NCBI GenBank assembly: GCA_035535035.1
Contig: DATLQW010000073.1
Coordinates: forward strand, 46,558 to 110,557
DNA from: JASHVB01 sp035535035
GTDB lineage: Bacteria; Pseudomonadota; Alphaproteobacteria; Acetobacterales; Acetobacteraceae
Reading direction: 5' to 3'
Length of the DNA: 64,000 nt
Below, in pieces: positions 51,837-60,571 of this stretch. Each line of letters begins with the position of its first letter. Within the stretch, counting starts at the first letter, position 1. The notes under the pieces were generated by a model, which had not been told where the DNA came from, did not search any database, and worked only from the letters and a program-made list of their open reading frames with translations. The position numbers and the translations under genes were made by a program.

Positions 51837-53177
51837 GTGCCCGCCAAATCCGCATCCGATCCCGATCTGTTTGTCCCGACCGAGGAACCCGGTCGCAGCA
51901 CGACCACCGCGCGCCCGCTGGCCGATCGCCTCCGTCCCCGCGCGCTCGGCGAGGTCGTCGGCCAGGACCATCTGCTCGGCCCCGACGGCACGCTCACCCG
52001 CATGCTCCAGCGCGGCTCCCTCGCCTCGCTGGTCCTCTGGGGACCGCCCGGCGTCGGCAAGACCACCATCGCCCGCCTGCTCTCCGCCCGCGCCGGCCTG
52101 CATTTCGTGCAGCTCTCCGCCGTCTTCTCCGGCGTCGCCGAACTCAAGCGCGTGTTCGAGGAAGCCGCCCGCCGCCGCCGCCTCGGCGAGGGCACCCTGC
52201 TGTTCGTGGACGAAATCCATCGCTTCAACCGCGCCCAGCAGGACGGTTTTCTGCCGGTTGTGGAGGACGGCACCATCACCCTGATCGGCGCCACCACCGA
52301 AAACCCCTCCTTCGAGCTGAACGGCGCCCTACTCTCCCGCTGCCAGGTCCTGGTGCTGCGCCGGCTCGACGACGCCGCGCTGGAACTCCTGCTCGCCCGC
52401 GCCGAAACCGAACTCGGCCGCCCCCTGCCGCTCGACCCGGAGGCGCGCATCGCCCTGCGCGCCATGGCCGACGGCGACGGCCGCTACATCCTCAACATGG
52501 CCGAACAGATCGCCGCACTGCCACCCGACACCGCGCCGCTGGACCCCGCCGCGCTGTCCGCATTGCTCGCCCGCCGCGCCGCGCTGTACGACAAGGACCG
52601 CGAGGAGCACTACAACCTCATCTCCGCGCTGCACAAATCGCTGCGCGGCTCGGACCCGGATGCGGCGCTGTACTGGTTCGCGCGCATGCTGGCCGGCGGC
52701 GAGGACCCCCGCTACATCGCCCGCCGCCTCACCCGCTTCGCCGCCGAGGACATCGGCATGGCCGACCCCAACGCACTGACCCAGGCACTGGCCGGCTGGG
52801 AAACCTACGAACGGCTCGGCTCGCCGGAGGGCGAACTGGCGATCGCGCAGGTGGTGGTCTATCTCGGCACCGCACCGAAATCCAACGCGATCTACACCGC
52901 GTTCGGCGCGGCGAAGGCGGCGGCCAAGGCGACCGGCTCGCTGATGCCGCCGGCGCATATCCTGAACGCGCCGACCAAGCTGATGAAGGACATCGGCTAC
53001 GGTGCCGGCTACGCCTACGACCACGCCACGGAAGACGCATTCTCCGGCCAGAATTACTTTCCCGATGGCATGCAGCGGCAGCGCTTCTACCACCCACGCG
53101 ACCGCGGCTTCGAACGCGAGATCGCCAGGCGGCTGGAATACTGGGACAAGCTGCGCCAGGAGCGGCAGGGGGAGTAG
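51837..53177 (+). CDS. rarA: replication-associated recombination protein A (MgsA/RarA)
   Basis: The 446-residue AAA+ ATPase acts at stalled replication forks. It has Walker A LWGPPGVGKTTIARLL, Walker B LLFVDEIHRFNRAQQD, sensor I GATTENPSFELN, and the C-terminal RarA domain (ALYWFARMLAGGEDPRYIAR, EDAFSGQNYFPDGMQRQRFY). The start is GTG 51837, with no clear ribosome site. The frame is complete. The upstream segment 51075-51296 is a diverged partial copy of its middle. Confidence 0.95.
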   Translation: MPAKSASDPDLFVPTEEPGRSTTTARPLADRLRPRALGEVVGQDHLLGPDGTLTRMLQRGSLASLVLWGPPGVGKTTIARLLSARAGLHFVQLSAVFSGVAELKRVFEEAARRRRLGEGTLLFVDEIHRFNRAQQDGFLPVVEDGTITLIGATTENPSFELNGALLSRCQVLVLRRLDDAALELLLARAETELGRPLPLDPEARIALRAMADGDGRYILNMAEQIAALPPDTAPLDPAALSALLARRAALYDKDREEHYNLISALHKSLRGSDPDAALYWFARMLAGGEDPRYIARRLTRFAAEDIGMADPNALTQALAGWETYERLGSPEGELAIAQVVVYLGTAPKSNAIYTAFGAAKAAAKATGSLMPPAHILNAPTKLMKDIGYGAGYAYDHATEDAFSGQNYFPDGMQRQRFYHPRDRGFEREIARRLEYWDKLRQERQGE

Positions 53178-53403
53178 GGCAGGGGACACTGCTACCGCCG
53201 CTGTGGGTGGAAAGCGGGCACGCACCCATTACCTACGGAGCACTCCCAGGGCGCACGAGTCCGCTTGGAAAGGAACCGTACCGGAAAACCGACGGTTCCA
53301 GCTACACACGACCCCTCCCTGTACAGATCGTGGCAATATGGTCCGAAGCCCGAGCCCGACACCATGATGCCCGCCATCGGTCGAGAGCGGAGGTTTCGTT
53401 GCG

Positions 53404-53889
53404 TCAGATGCTGCTTGTCGGCTGCGATGCCAACAAAAAGCGCCGCCTGATCGAATTCAAAATTCCATCGAACGTAAAGCAAGACATCCTGAATTGACCA
53501 AGAGAGATGTGATTCGCACGCCACCTCAGCCCCGTCAAATCGCCCTTTCCCAGGTCGGCATCACGTCCCACGACGAGAAGGAGATGGATGGCAGGGTTGT
53601 CGTCACCGAATATCCTGCGGAAGGGGGCAGACGACCCTCCTTCTGCCGAGATGCGCCAGGCCCAATCCACAAGCTGCGAAAATCCATGCTCGAACCGCCT
53701 TGACCAGCGTTTCATGGATTTGCCTTTCTCCAGATTGGTAAAAATGCTGTACTCACGTGCGTCTTCAAATTCTATCAATGTACAGGCATTCGACTCGCTA
53801 TCGCCAGCGGCGACGTCACAAACAAAATCGCCGAACAGATCCAGCTCCCTTGCCCATCGGTCCGCCACTTCGATCGAGCTGTTGGTCAA
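53404..53889 (-). pseudogene. truncated Shedu-like nuclease (DUF4263), C-terminal part
   Basis: The 161-residue frame from TTG 53889 reads ELDLFGDFVCDVAAGD, TLIEFEDAREYSIFTNLEKG, KRWSRRFEHGFSQLVDWAW and later IHLLLVVGRDADL. These are the acidic and Lys residues of the PD-(D/E)xK core in Shedu/DUF4263 anti-phage proteins. The same frame can be read another 50 codons upstream (DTDVLAADLVALETLLAAG, HIIPFFKRRRHLCATLG) to a stop near 54046, without a start codon. The gene has lost its N-terminal part, so its activity is doubtful. Confidence 0.65.
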
Positions 53890-54041
53890 CCCAAGCGTGG
53901 CGCAAAGGTGACGCCGCCGCTTGAAGAAGGGGATGATGTGAGCTCGCTCTTTCAGCTCCTCCCCTGCCGCCAGGAGCGTCTCCAGCGCAACGAGATCGGC
54001 GGCAAGGACATCGGTATCGAGCCCGGTCGCCTCGAAAGACT

Positions 54042-54291
54042 TTATTCAGCGGCGCTTTGGCGTTGCGTGTAGAGCTTGCGCAGGCCCTCCACCTGGCTCC
54101 GTCGTACCACGTTGACGACGGTGATGGCGCCGTCGCGCTTGCGGACCAGCCAGCTTCGCTAGCGGGGTTTCGCTCGAACCACCCGGGGAGGTAGTGGACA
54201 GCCTTTGGACGGCATGAATGACCTTCGCCCGCTCCTGCGACGAAAGCTGGTCAAGGAAAGCCTGTGCGGTAAGGTCCCAGTCTATGGTCAT
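54042..54291 (-). pseudogene. RelE/ParE-like toxin, frameshifted
   Basis: Translation from 54291 begins MTIDWDLTAQAFLDQLSSQE and RAKVIHAVQRLSTT, typical of a RelE/ParE toxin N-terminus. Near 54150-54165 the frame shifts: the other frame encodes LVRKRDGAITVVNVVRRSQV and EGLRKLYTQRQSAAE up to TAA at 54042-54044, the normal C-terminal part. The gene ends exactly where the open Shedu-like frame begins, so it was its neighbour. No matching antitoxin is seen. Confidence 0.6.
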
Positions 54292-54606
54292 GCCATATTG
54301 CTACCATGCGGTGGCCATGCCGCGCCAGCGCGGGCACCTCATGAGCGCGCCATCAGCCATTCATCCGATGTTCGTTCCGGGTCGATCCCGCCTGTTATGC
54401 CCAGGCGACCGGGCCACCCCTGTTTTGGGTCGGTGGGTGGCGTTCAAACCGACCCACCCCCGCAGCCTGGTCTGAGACCCGTGGCTTACCACCGCAACGA
54501 ACCACCGGTCCGTCCCGGTAGCCCCCGCCCGCCACCACCTCCCCGCCCGGCCACACGCCGGCGGCCCGCCCCACCCGCGACCGGCCCGGCACCTCCGTAA
54601 CCCCCC
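54292..54606. other. intergenic region with short inverted repeats
   Basis: This 315-base stretch has no supported gene. It has the inverted GGGTCGG and CCGACCC flanking a short AT-richer loop near 54427-54464. The rest is GC-rich and Pro-biased. Confidence 0.35.
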
Positions 54607-54635
54607 TTGACAACTTTCCCTATCTGTGCTTTTAT
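54607..54635 (+). promoter_or_regulatory. sigma-70 promoter giving a near-leaderless transcript
   Basis: A perfect TTGACA (54607-54612) is followed after 17 bases by TTTATT (54630-54635). The start codon ATG 54648 lies 12 bases downstream of the -10, so the transcript would have only about 5 bases of leader. No ribosome site is present (CCCCCCATCAAATG), consistent with leaderless translation. Confidence 0.5.
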
Positions 54636-54647
54636 TCCCCCCATCAA

Positions 54648-55370
54648 ATGCCCGCCACCGCCGCCCCTCCCGAGCCAACCCCCCACCCCGATCCCGATCG
54701 GGCCCCCACCAGCGCGCCCACCCCCCACCGCTTCGCCAATCTGCTCCGCCGCGTGTTCAACTACGGCAAGGAGCTCCTCGTCGCCGTGCGCCTGCGCGCC
54801 GTCTGCCCGGAATTCCCCCGCCTCGCCAAACCCTTCGGCACCACCGACCTCCAGCGCATCCTCGCCCGCATCTCCTCTGCCATGGGCCGCGCCGTCTTGC
54901 TCGAGGCTGACTTCCTCCGCCAGGCCGGCCTCGGCCACCACGCCGTCCCCCCACCCGTCCGCACTCCCGCCCCGCGCAAGCCACGCGCCGCCCGCCCGGA
55001 TGCCACGCCGCGCCAGGACCCGCCGCCCGCCCAACCCGCAAGACGGAGCGACGCTTCGCCGTTCCCCACCGCCGCGCAGCTCACCGCCGAGCTCCGCCGC
55101 CACCCGGTCGGCGTCGTGCTCGCCGGCATCTGCCGCGACCTCGGCATCACCCCGCACCACCCGCTATGGGAGGAAGTGTCGCACGCCATCGTCGCCTGTG
55201 GCGGCAGCATCGCCGGGCTCCAGCAGGACGCCGATACAAGGTGGTGTTCGAAGCGGTGGCTGGAGATCCCCGTCGCCCGCCCGGCCTCCATCCCGGCCTA
55301 CCTATGGCCGAAATGGTGGCCGCAACCGGAACCACAAACAGCCGCAGCCAGCGCCACCGGCCCGCCCTGA
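54648..55370 (+). CDS. Pro/Ala-rich hypothetical protein with two conserved-looking helices
   Basis: The 240-residue protein is unrecognised. It starts with a Pro-rich tail (MPATAAPPEPTPHPDPDRAP), then a helical region (FANLLRRVFNYGKELLVAVR, LQRILARISSAMGRAVLLEA). A Pro/Ala/Arg linker follows, then a second helical region (TAELRRHPVGVVLAGICRDL, WEEVSHAIVACGGSIAGLQQ). No signal peptide or membrane helix is visible. The gene has a good promoter and seems leaderless. It may be specific to this bacterial group. Confidence 0.6.
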   Translation: MPATAAPPEPTPHPDPDRAPTSAPTPHRFANLLRRVFNYGKELLVAVRLRAVCPEFPRLAKPFGTTDLQRILARISSAMGRAVLLEADFLRQAGLGHHAVPPPVRTPAPRKPRAARPDATPRQDPPPAQPARRSDASPFPTAAQLTAELRRHPVGVVLAGICRDLGITPHHPLWEEVSHAIVACGGSIAGLQQDADTRWCSKRWLEIPVARPASIPAYLWPKWWPQPEPQTAAASATGPP

Positions 55371-55641
55371 GCAAGGACGGACCACGGCATGCAACCATAT
55401 GCACGGGGCCGTTCCAGGGCGGTCCCGCCGTCGTGATTCGCCCGTTTTCGTTGCGCTACCGTCCTAACCGGCCGCCGGCGATGCCCGCCGGCCATGCTGC
55501 TGCTCCAGGTTGAACCGAAACAGCGCCGCAGGTCCTCGCGCCGGTCCGCGACAGCAACCCGCCGCGACCGCGACTGCCCCGGACTGTGCCACCGCCACCT
55601 TGACGCCGGCCCACCAGCCCTCCACAGCCCGCGTCACTCCC

Positions 55642-56643
55642 ATGACCCAATCCACCCGCGCCGTCACCCCCGACGAAGCCGACATCCGCCTGGACCGCTG
55701 GTTCCGCCGCCACTTCCCCGGCCTGCCGCAAAGCGCCATCCAGAAACTGTGCCGCACCGGCCAGGTCCGCGTGGACGGCCACCGCGCCGACGCCGCCACC
55801 CGCCTCGCCCCCGGCCAGTCCGTGCGCATCCCGCCGCTGCCCGCCGCCCAGCCTCGCACCCCAAAACCGCCCACCGAGATCGACCCGTTGGTGCAGCAGG
55901 ACCTGCAACGCCTGGTGCTCTACCGCGACGACCACATCATCGCGATCAACAAGCCGCACGGCCTGCCGGTGCAAGGCGGCCCCGGCATCACCCACCACCT
56001 CGACGCCTTGCTCGACGCGCTGCGCTTCGGCGCGCCGGACCGCCCGCGCCTGGTCCACCGCCTCGACCGCGACACCTCTGGCGTGCTGCTGCTCGCCCGC
56101 ACCCCCGGCACCGCCGCCAAACTGGCCGCCCTGTTCCGCGGCCGGGACATCGAGAAAACCTATTGGGCCGTCACCGCCCGCCTCCCGATCCCGCTCCAGG
56201 GCCGTATCGACCTGCCCCTGGTCCGCATCGGCGGCGCCCGCGGCGAGCGCACCGCCATCGCCGAGCCGGGCGATCCGGACGCCGCCCGCGCCATCACCGA
56301 CTACCGCACGCTCGACCACGCGGGGCAAAAACTCGCCTGGCTGGAATTACAGCCGCGCACCGGCCGCACCCACCAGTTGCGGGTGCACTGCGTCGCCATC
56401 GGCGCCCCCATCCTGGGCGACATAAAATACGCCCGGCCCGACCAGAACGGCGCCTTCGCCGGCACCATCGAGGGCCTGTCCGATGACCTGCATCTGCATG
56501 CCCGCGCCTTGGCTTTGCCGCATCCCGATGGCGGCATGCTGCTGGTGGAGGCCGACCTGCCGCCCCACATGGCGGACACGTTCCGCACGCTCGGGTTTCA
56601 CGCGCCGTCGGCGCGCACCCCGCGGCGCGACACAGGGCGGTAA
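55642..56643 (+). CDS. RluA family 23S rRNA pseudouridine synthase
   Basis: The 333-residue protein has an S4 domain (RLDRWFRRHFPGLPQSAIQK) and the RluA catalytic motif RPRLVHRLDRDTSGVLLLAR with the active Asp, then LQPRTGRTHQLRVHCVAIGA. It most resembles RluC, which modifies 23S U955, U2504 and U2580; RluD is less likely by context. The start is ATG 55642, giving the standard length; the upstream frame is low-complexity. A family B-like repeat and asmA follow on the same strand. Confidence 0.93.
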   Translation: MTQSTRAVTPDEADIRLDRWFRRHFPGLPQSAIQKLCRTGQVRVDGHRADAATRLAPGQSVRIPPLPAAQPRTPKPPTEIDPLVQQDLQRLVLYRDDHIIAINKPHGLPVQGGPGITHHLDALLDALRFGAPDRPRLVHRLDRDTSGVLLLARTPGTAAKLAALFRGRDIEKTYWAVTARLPIPLQGRIDLPLVRIGGARGERTAIAEPGDPDAARAITDYRTLDHAGQKLAWLELQPRTGRTHQLRVHCVAIGAPILGDIKYARPDQNGAFAGTIEGLSDDLHLHARALALPHPDGGMLLVEADLPPHMADTFRTLGFHAPSARTPRRDTGR

Positions 56644-56696
56644 TCCGAGGGCCGGGACCGGCGGCGGGCAAGGCAAGGCAAGGCGAGACAAGGTGT

Positions 56697-56736
56697 CCTC
56701 CCCCTCCCTTGAGGAAGGGGGCTCGAGGGAGGGGAG
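56697..56736. repeat. short palindrome related to family B
   Basis: CTCCCCCTCCCTTGAGGAAG followed by GGGGCTCGAGGGAGGGG forms an imperfect hairpin between the pseudouridine synthase and asmA-like genes. Its left arm (CTCCCCCTCCC) equals that of the family B elements at 6659 and 59413. Confidence 0.5.
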
Positions 56737-56763
56737 AAACCAAACCGACGGGAGCGAATCAGC

Positions 56764-59310
56764 ATGGCGCGACGCGCCTGGCGTTATGGCTTGCTCGGGC
56801 TGGCGGCGGCGGTGGTGTTGGCGATAGGCGCCGGCGCGGTGTTCCTCGCCCGTTTCAACCCCAACAGCCTCAAGCCGCGCATCGAGGCCGCGGTGAAGCA
56901 GGCGACCGGACGCGACCTGGCGCTGAATGGCCCCATCGGCCTGAAATGGTCGCTCTGGCCGACGGTGGAGTTGCGCGACGTGGCCTTCGCCAATCCGCCC
57001 GGCTATTCCCGCCCGCAAATGGCGACGCTGGGCCGGCTGGACCTGCAACTCGCCGTGCTGCCGCTGCTGCGCGGCAGGTTCGAGATCGCCCGCCTGATCC
57101 TGCTGCGTCCCGACATCCTGCTGGAACAGGACGCGCAAGGGCGCCCGAACTGGCGGTTCACCCCAGCTCCCGCTCCAGGCGCCGCGCCGCCGGCCGGCGC
57201 CCCCCCGTCGGCCGGCAGCAAGTCCAGCACCCAGATCAGCTTCCACGACGTGCAGATCGAGGATGGCACGCTGGCCTGGCGCGACGACCGCACCGGCAAG
57301 ACGGCAATCCTCGCGGTGAAGCAGCTGACCGCGCAATCCGCCTCGCCCGGCGCACCGCTGACCCTGGCGGCGGACGCCGCCTATAACGGCGTGGCGTTCA
57401 GGCTGGGCGGCCAGGTCGGTCCGCTGGCCCGCCTGCAACAGCCGGATGCCGGTACCCCATGGCCGGTGAAGCTGACCCTCGCCGCCGCCGGGGCGACGCT
57501 GTCGGTCGATGGCGCGCTGACCCACCCGCTGCAAGGCAGCGGCTACAATCTCACGCTGGACGGCACCATTCCCGACCTCACCGCGCTCGCCCCCCTGCTG
57601 CCCGGGGTCCGGCTGCCGCCGCTGCACGACGTGCATCTCGCCACCAAAATCTCCGACAGCGGCGGACCGGTGCCGCATGTCGCCCGCGCGACCCTGCATC
57701 TCGGCGCCGCCGATCTGGGCGCCTATGTCGGCGGGCTGCGCATCGTCTCGGTGGACATCGACGCGCCGAAACAGAACCAGCCGGTGCGGATCAACGCCCG
57801 GGTGACCATGGCCGATACGCCGGTGACCCTGACCGCGACGGTCGGCGCGCCCGCCGCTCTGCTGACCGGCCAGCCGGCCGCGCCGGTGCCGGTGGACCTC
57901 ACCCTGCAAGCGGCCAATGCCAGCCTGACCGTGAAGGGCGCCGTGGCGCATCCGGAAACCCTGTCCGGCGCCGACCTCGCGCTCGACGCCTCCATCCCCG
58001 ACCTCAGTCTGCTCTCGCCGCTGGCCCACCGCAGGCTGCCGGCGGTGACGCGGATCGCCTTCCAGGGGCAGCTTACCGACGCGCCCGGCGGTTTCCTCCA
58101 CGGCGCCGCGCTGCACGACATGACCCTGACCACGGCGGATGGCGACCTGTCGGGCAATATCGCGGTGGCGTCCGGCCCACCCCCCGCGCTGACCGGCACG
58201 CTGCACGCCGCCCGCATCGACGCCGACGCCCTGCTGGCCGCCGCGGGCAGGCCGGTGACCGCCCCGCCGCCGCCCGCCGCCGGCAGCCCGGCTCGCCCCG
58301 CCGCGCCGCCGCCGCCCAGGGCGGCCAGTGCTGGGCGGCTGTTCCCGGACACCCCGATCCCGTTCGCCCTGCTGCGCCAGGCCAACGCGGACCTCGCCGT
58401 GTCGGTCGTCGACCTCAAGAGCGGCGGTGCCGACTACCGCTCGATCAACCTGCATGTCGTGTTGCAGGGCGGCAAGCTGCGCATCGACCCGCTTTCCGCC
58501 ACGCTCCCGGAAGGCCCCCTCACTGCCAGCCTGAACGTGGACGCCACCGCGCCGGCCCCACCCGTCGCCGTAACGCTGCATGCGCCCGGGCTGGAGGTGG
58601 CGCCCCTGCTCGCCGCCGCCGGCCTGCCCGGCTATGCCAGCGGCAAGCTGGAGATCTATGCGAACCTGCATGGCGCCGGCAACACGCCGCACGCCATCGC
58701 GGCGGGGCTCGACGGCACCCTGGGCCTGGCGATGCAGAACGGCACCATCGACGCGCAATTGCTCAACCGCTTGCTCGGGCCGGTGCTGCAAAAGGCCAAT
58801 CTGCTAGGGATGCTGTCGCATGGCGGCTCGACCAGCCTGCGCTGCTTCGCCCTGCGCGCCGACGCGCGACACGGCGTGGCCACGCTGCGCACCCTGCTGC
58901 TGGACTCGTCGCTGCTGACCATGGACGCCACCGGCAGCGTGAACCTGGGCGAGGAGACGCTCGCCTTGCAGTTGCGCCCGCAAGGCCGCATCGCGGGCAC
59001 CGGCATTGTCGTGCCGTTGCGAGTCACCGGCCCCGTCCGGTCGCCCAACGTCGCGGTCAATGCGCTCGGCACCGCCGAGTCCAACGCGGGCACCGTGGCC
59101 GGCGCGGTGCTCGGCAGCGCGACCCCGCTGGGTTTGCTCGGTGGCTTGGTCGGCGCCGACAAGCTGCTGGGCGGCGGCTCCGGCGACCCCTGCGCCGGTC
59201 CGCTGGCCTTGGCCCGCGGCCAGGCGCCGCCGCCGGCGCGCGCGCCGAACGCGGGGGGAAAGCCGAAGCCGAGCAGCCCGGGGGCCTTGCTGCATGAGTT
59301 GTTCCATTGA
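56764..59310 (+). CDS. AsmA family protein
   Basis: The 848-residue protein starts MARRAWRYGLLGLAAAVVLA, an N-terminal membrane anchor. An AsmA-like repeat region follows (FNPNSLKPRIEAAVKQATGR, DLALNGPIGLKWSLWPTVEL). The C-terminal AsmA domain contains LAMQNGTIDAQLLNRLLGPV and MDATGSVNLGEETLALQLRP. AsmA-like proteins bridge inner and outer membranes and take part in lipid transport or outer-membrane biogenesis. GGGAG precedes the start. It lies between rluC-like and ATP12 genes, typical for this group. Confidence 0.92.
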   Translation: MARRAWRYGLLGLAAAVVLAIGAGAVFLARFNPNSLKPRIEAAVKQATGRDLALNGPIGLKWSLWPTVELRDVAFANPPGYSRPQMATLGRLDLQLAVLPLLRGRFEIARLILLRPDILLEQDAQGRPNWRFTPAPAPGAAPPAGAPPSAGSKSSTQISFHDVQIEDGTLAWRDDRTGKTAILAVKQLTAQSASPGAPLTLAADAAYNGVAFRLGGQVGPLARLQQPDAGTPWPVKLTLAAAGATLSVDGALTHPLQGSGYNLTLDGTIPDLTALAPLLPGVRLPPLHDVHLATKISDSGGPVPHVARATLHLGAADLGAYVGGLRIVSVDIDAPKQNQPVRINARVTMADTPVTLTATVGAPAALLTGQPAAPVPVDLTLQAANASLTVKGAVAHPETLSGADLALDASIPDLSLLSPLAHRRLPAVTRIAFQGQLTDAPGGFLHGAALHDMTLTTADGDLSGNIAVASGPPPALTGTLHAARIDADALLAAAGRPVTAPPPPAAGSPARPAAPPPPRAASAGRLFPDTPIPFALLRQANADLAVSVVDLKSGGADYRSINLHVVLQGGKLRIDPLSATLPEGPLTASLNVDATAPAPPVAVTLHAPGLEVAPLLAAAGLPGYASGKLEIYANLHGAGNTPHAIAAGLDGTLGLAMQNGTIDAQLLNRLLGPVLQKANLLGMLSHGGSTSLRCFALRADARHGVATLRTLLLDSSLLTMDATGSVNLGEETLALQLRPQGRIAGTGIVVPLRVTGPVRSPNVAVNALGTAESNAGTVAGAVLGSATPLGLLGGLVGADKLLGGGSGDPCAGPLALARGQAPPPARAPNAGGKPKPSSPGALLHELFH

Positions 59311-59412
59311 GCCGAGCACGCTTCCTTCGCGCTGCGGCGGAAGCCGGCGGCAGGCGCCGGGTGAGGGGCGCAACGCACCAGCGCCACCCTTGGCGCCCTC
59401 GCAAGAATCAAA

Positions 59413-59470
59413 CTCCCCCTCCCGTTGAGGGCTTGAGCCGCGAAGCGGATCAAGGTTGGGGGGAGGGGGA
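59413..59470. repeat. palindromic repeat, family B
   Basis: CTCCCCCTCCCGTTGAGGGC, then TTGAGCCGC-GAA-GCGGATCAAGG and TTGGGGGGAGGGGG form a strong imperfect hairpin. It nearly repeats the element at 6659-6712. It lies 103 bases after the asmA-like gene and before the ATP12 chaperone gene. Confidence 0.7.
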
Positions 59471-59582
59471 GCCTCGCACGCTCCCGCGACCTGCGCGGCT
59501 TGATTCAAGGTGGGTCGGCCACCGCCGACAGGTGGTCAACCCGCGCCTCGACCCGCGCGCAGCACAGGAGGGGTAGCGTGCC

Positions 59583-60299
59583 ATGAAGCGCTTCTGGGTC
59601 ACCGCGACCGTTACCCCCACCGACGAAGGCCACGCCGTACTGCTCGATGCCCGCCCCATGCGCCTGCCGGGCGGCACCGAGCTGCGGGTCCGGTCCCATC
59701 CACTCGCCGCGGCGATCGCCGCCGAGTGGCAGGCGGCGGGTGGCGCCAAGGGCGGCGAGATGTCGTTCGCCGACACCCCGTTGACCCGCCTCGCCGGCAC
59801 CGCGCAGCAGCGCATCGCCCCCGATCCAACCGCCGCCATCGACGCCGTCGCGCGTTACGGCGAGCATGACCTGCTGTGCTACCGCGCCGAAACACCCGAG
59901 GCGCTGGTGCGGCGCCAGGCCCGCGCCTGGCAACCCTGGCTCGACTGGGCCGCACTGACCCATGACGCGCCGTTGCGCGTCGCCACCGGGGTCGCGCCGA
60001 TCAGCCAGCATCGCGACAGCGTCGCGGCACTGCGCCGCGCGGTGGCGGCGCTGGACCTGGAGGTGCTGGCGGCGCTCGGCATCGCCGTGCCGGCGCTTGG
60101 CAGCTTGGTGCTGGGCCTCGCCTTGGCGGCGGGCGAGTTGGACGCGCCGGCGGCGCACGCGCTTGGCGCGCTCGACGAGTTGTTCCAGGCTGAGCAATGG
60201 GGCGAGGACGCGGCAGCCGCCGCCCGCCGCGGCGCGGTCGCCGCCGACATCGCCCTGGCCGGCCAGTTCATTGCGTTGTCAAAAGAGCAGCCGGGATGA
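59583..60299 (+). CDS. ATP12 family F1-ATPase assembly chaperone
   Basis: The 238-residue protein matches ATP12 chaperones: KRFWVTATVTPTDEGHAVLL, DARPMRLPGGTELRVRSHPL and AAAIAAEWQAAGG at the N-terminus, with RYGEHDLLCYRAE in the middle. In mitochondria ATP12 helps assemble the F1 alpha subunit; alphaproteobacteria keep a homologue. AGGAGGGGTAGCGTGCC precedes the ATG. It overlaps the acylphosphatase start (ATGA). It lies in a stable chromosomal region with rluC and asmA. Confidence 0.92.
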   Translation: MKRFWVTATVTPTDEGHAVLLDARPMRLPGGTELRVRSHPLAAAIAAEWQAAGGAKGGEMSFADTPLTRLAGTAQQRIAPDPTAAIDAVARYGEHDLLCYRAETPEALVRRQARAWQPWLDWAALTHDAPLRVATGVAPISQHRDSVAALRRAVAALDLEVLAALGIAVPALGSLVLGLALAAGELDAPAAHALGALDELFQAEQWGEDAAAAARRGAVAADIALAGQFIALSKEQPG

Positions 60300-60571
60300 A
60301 CGCGAAGCGTCTGGTGATTGCGGGACGGGTGCAGGGCGTGGGGTTCCGCGCCTGGATGGTGGTCCAGGCCCGGACGCTGGGAGTGTCCGGTTGGGTGCGC
60401 AACCGGACAGACGGCGCGGTGGAGGCGCTGGTCGCCGGCGACGTGGCGGCGGTGGAGGAACTGCTGCGCCTGTGCCGCCGCGGTCCGCGCATGGCCGAGG
60501 TGGCCAGCATCGACGAGGAGCTGGCCGACCCGCCGGATGGCCCCGGCTTCCACCAGGCGCCTATGGCATAG
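60296..60571 (+). CDS. acylphosphatase
   Basis: The 91-residue protein is an acylphosphatase: GRVQGVGFRAWMVVQARTLG holds the phosphate-binding loop and catalytic Arg, and GWVRNRTDGAVEALVAGD holds the conserved Asn. It hydrolyses acyl phosphates such as 1,3-bisphosphoglycerate or acetyl phosphate. The start overlaps the ATP12 stop by four bases, and its end overlaps the lipB end on the other strand by 11 bases. It is co-transcribed with ATP12. Confidence 0.93.
   Translation: MNAKRLVIAGRVQGVGFRAWMVVQARTLGVSGWVRNRTDGAVEALVAGDVAAVEELLRLCRRGPRMAEVASIDEELADPPDGPGFHQAPMA

Noticed and set aside
53207..53497. Small plus-strand frames between rarA and the Shedu-like gene
   Set aside because: The minus-strand nuclease motifs explain the region from 53404 on; the plus-strand frames have no ribosome site or domain.
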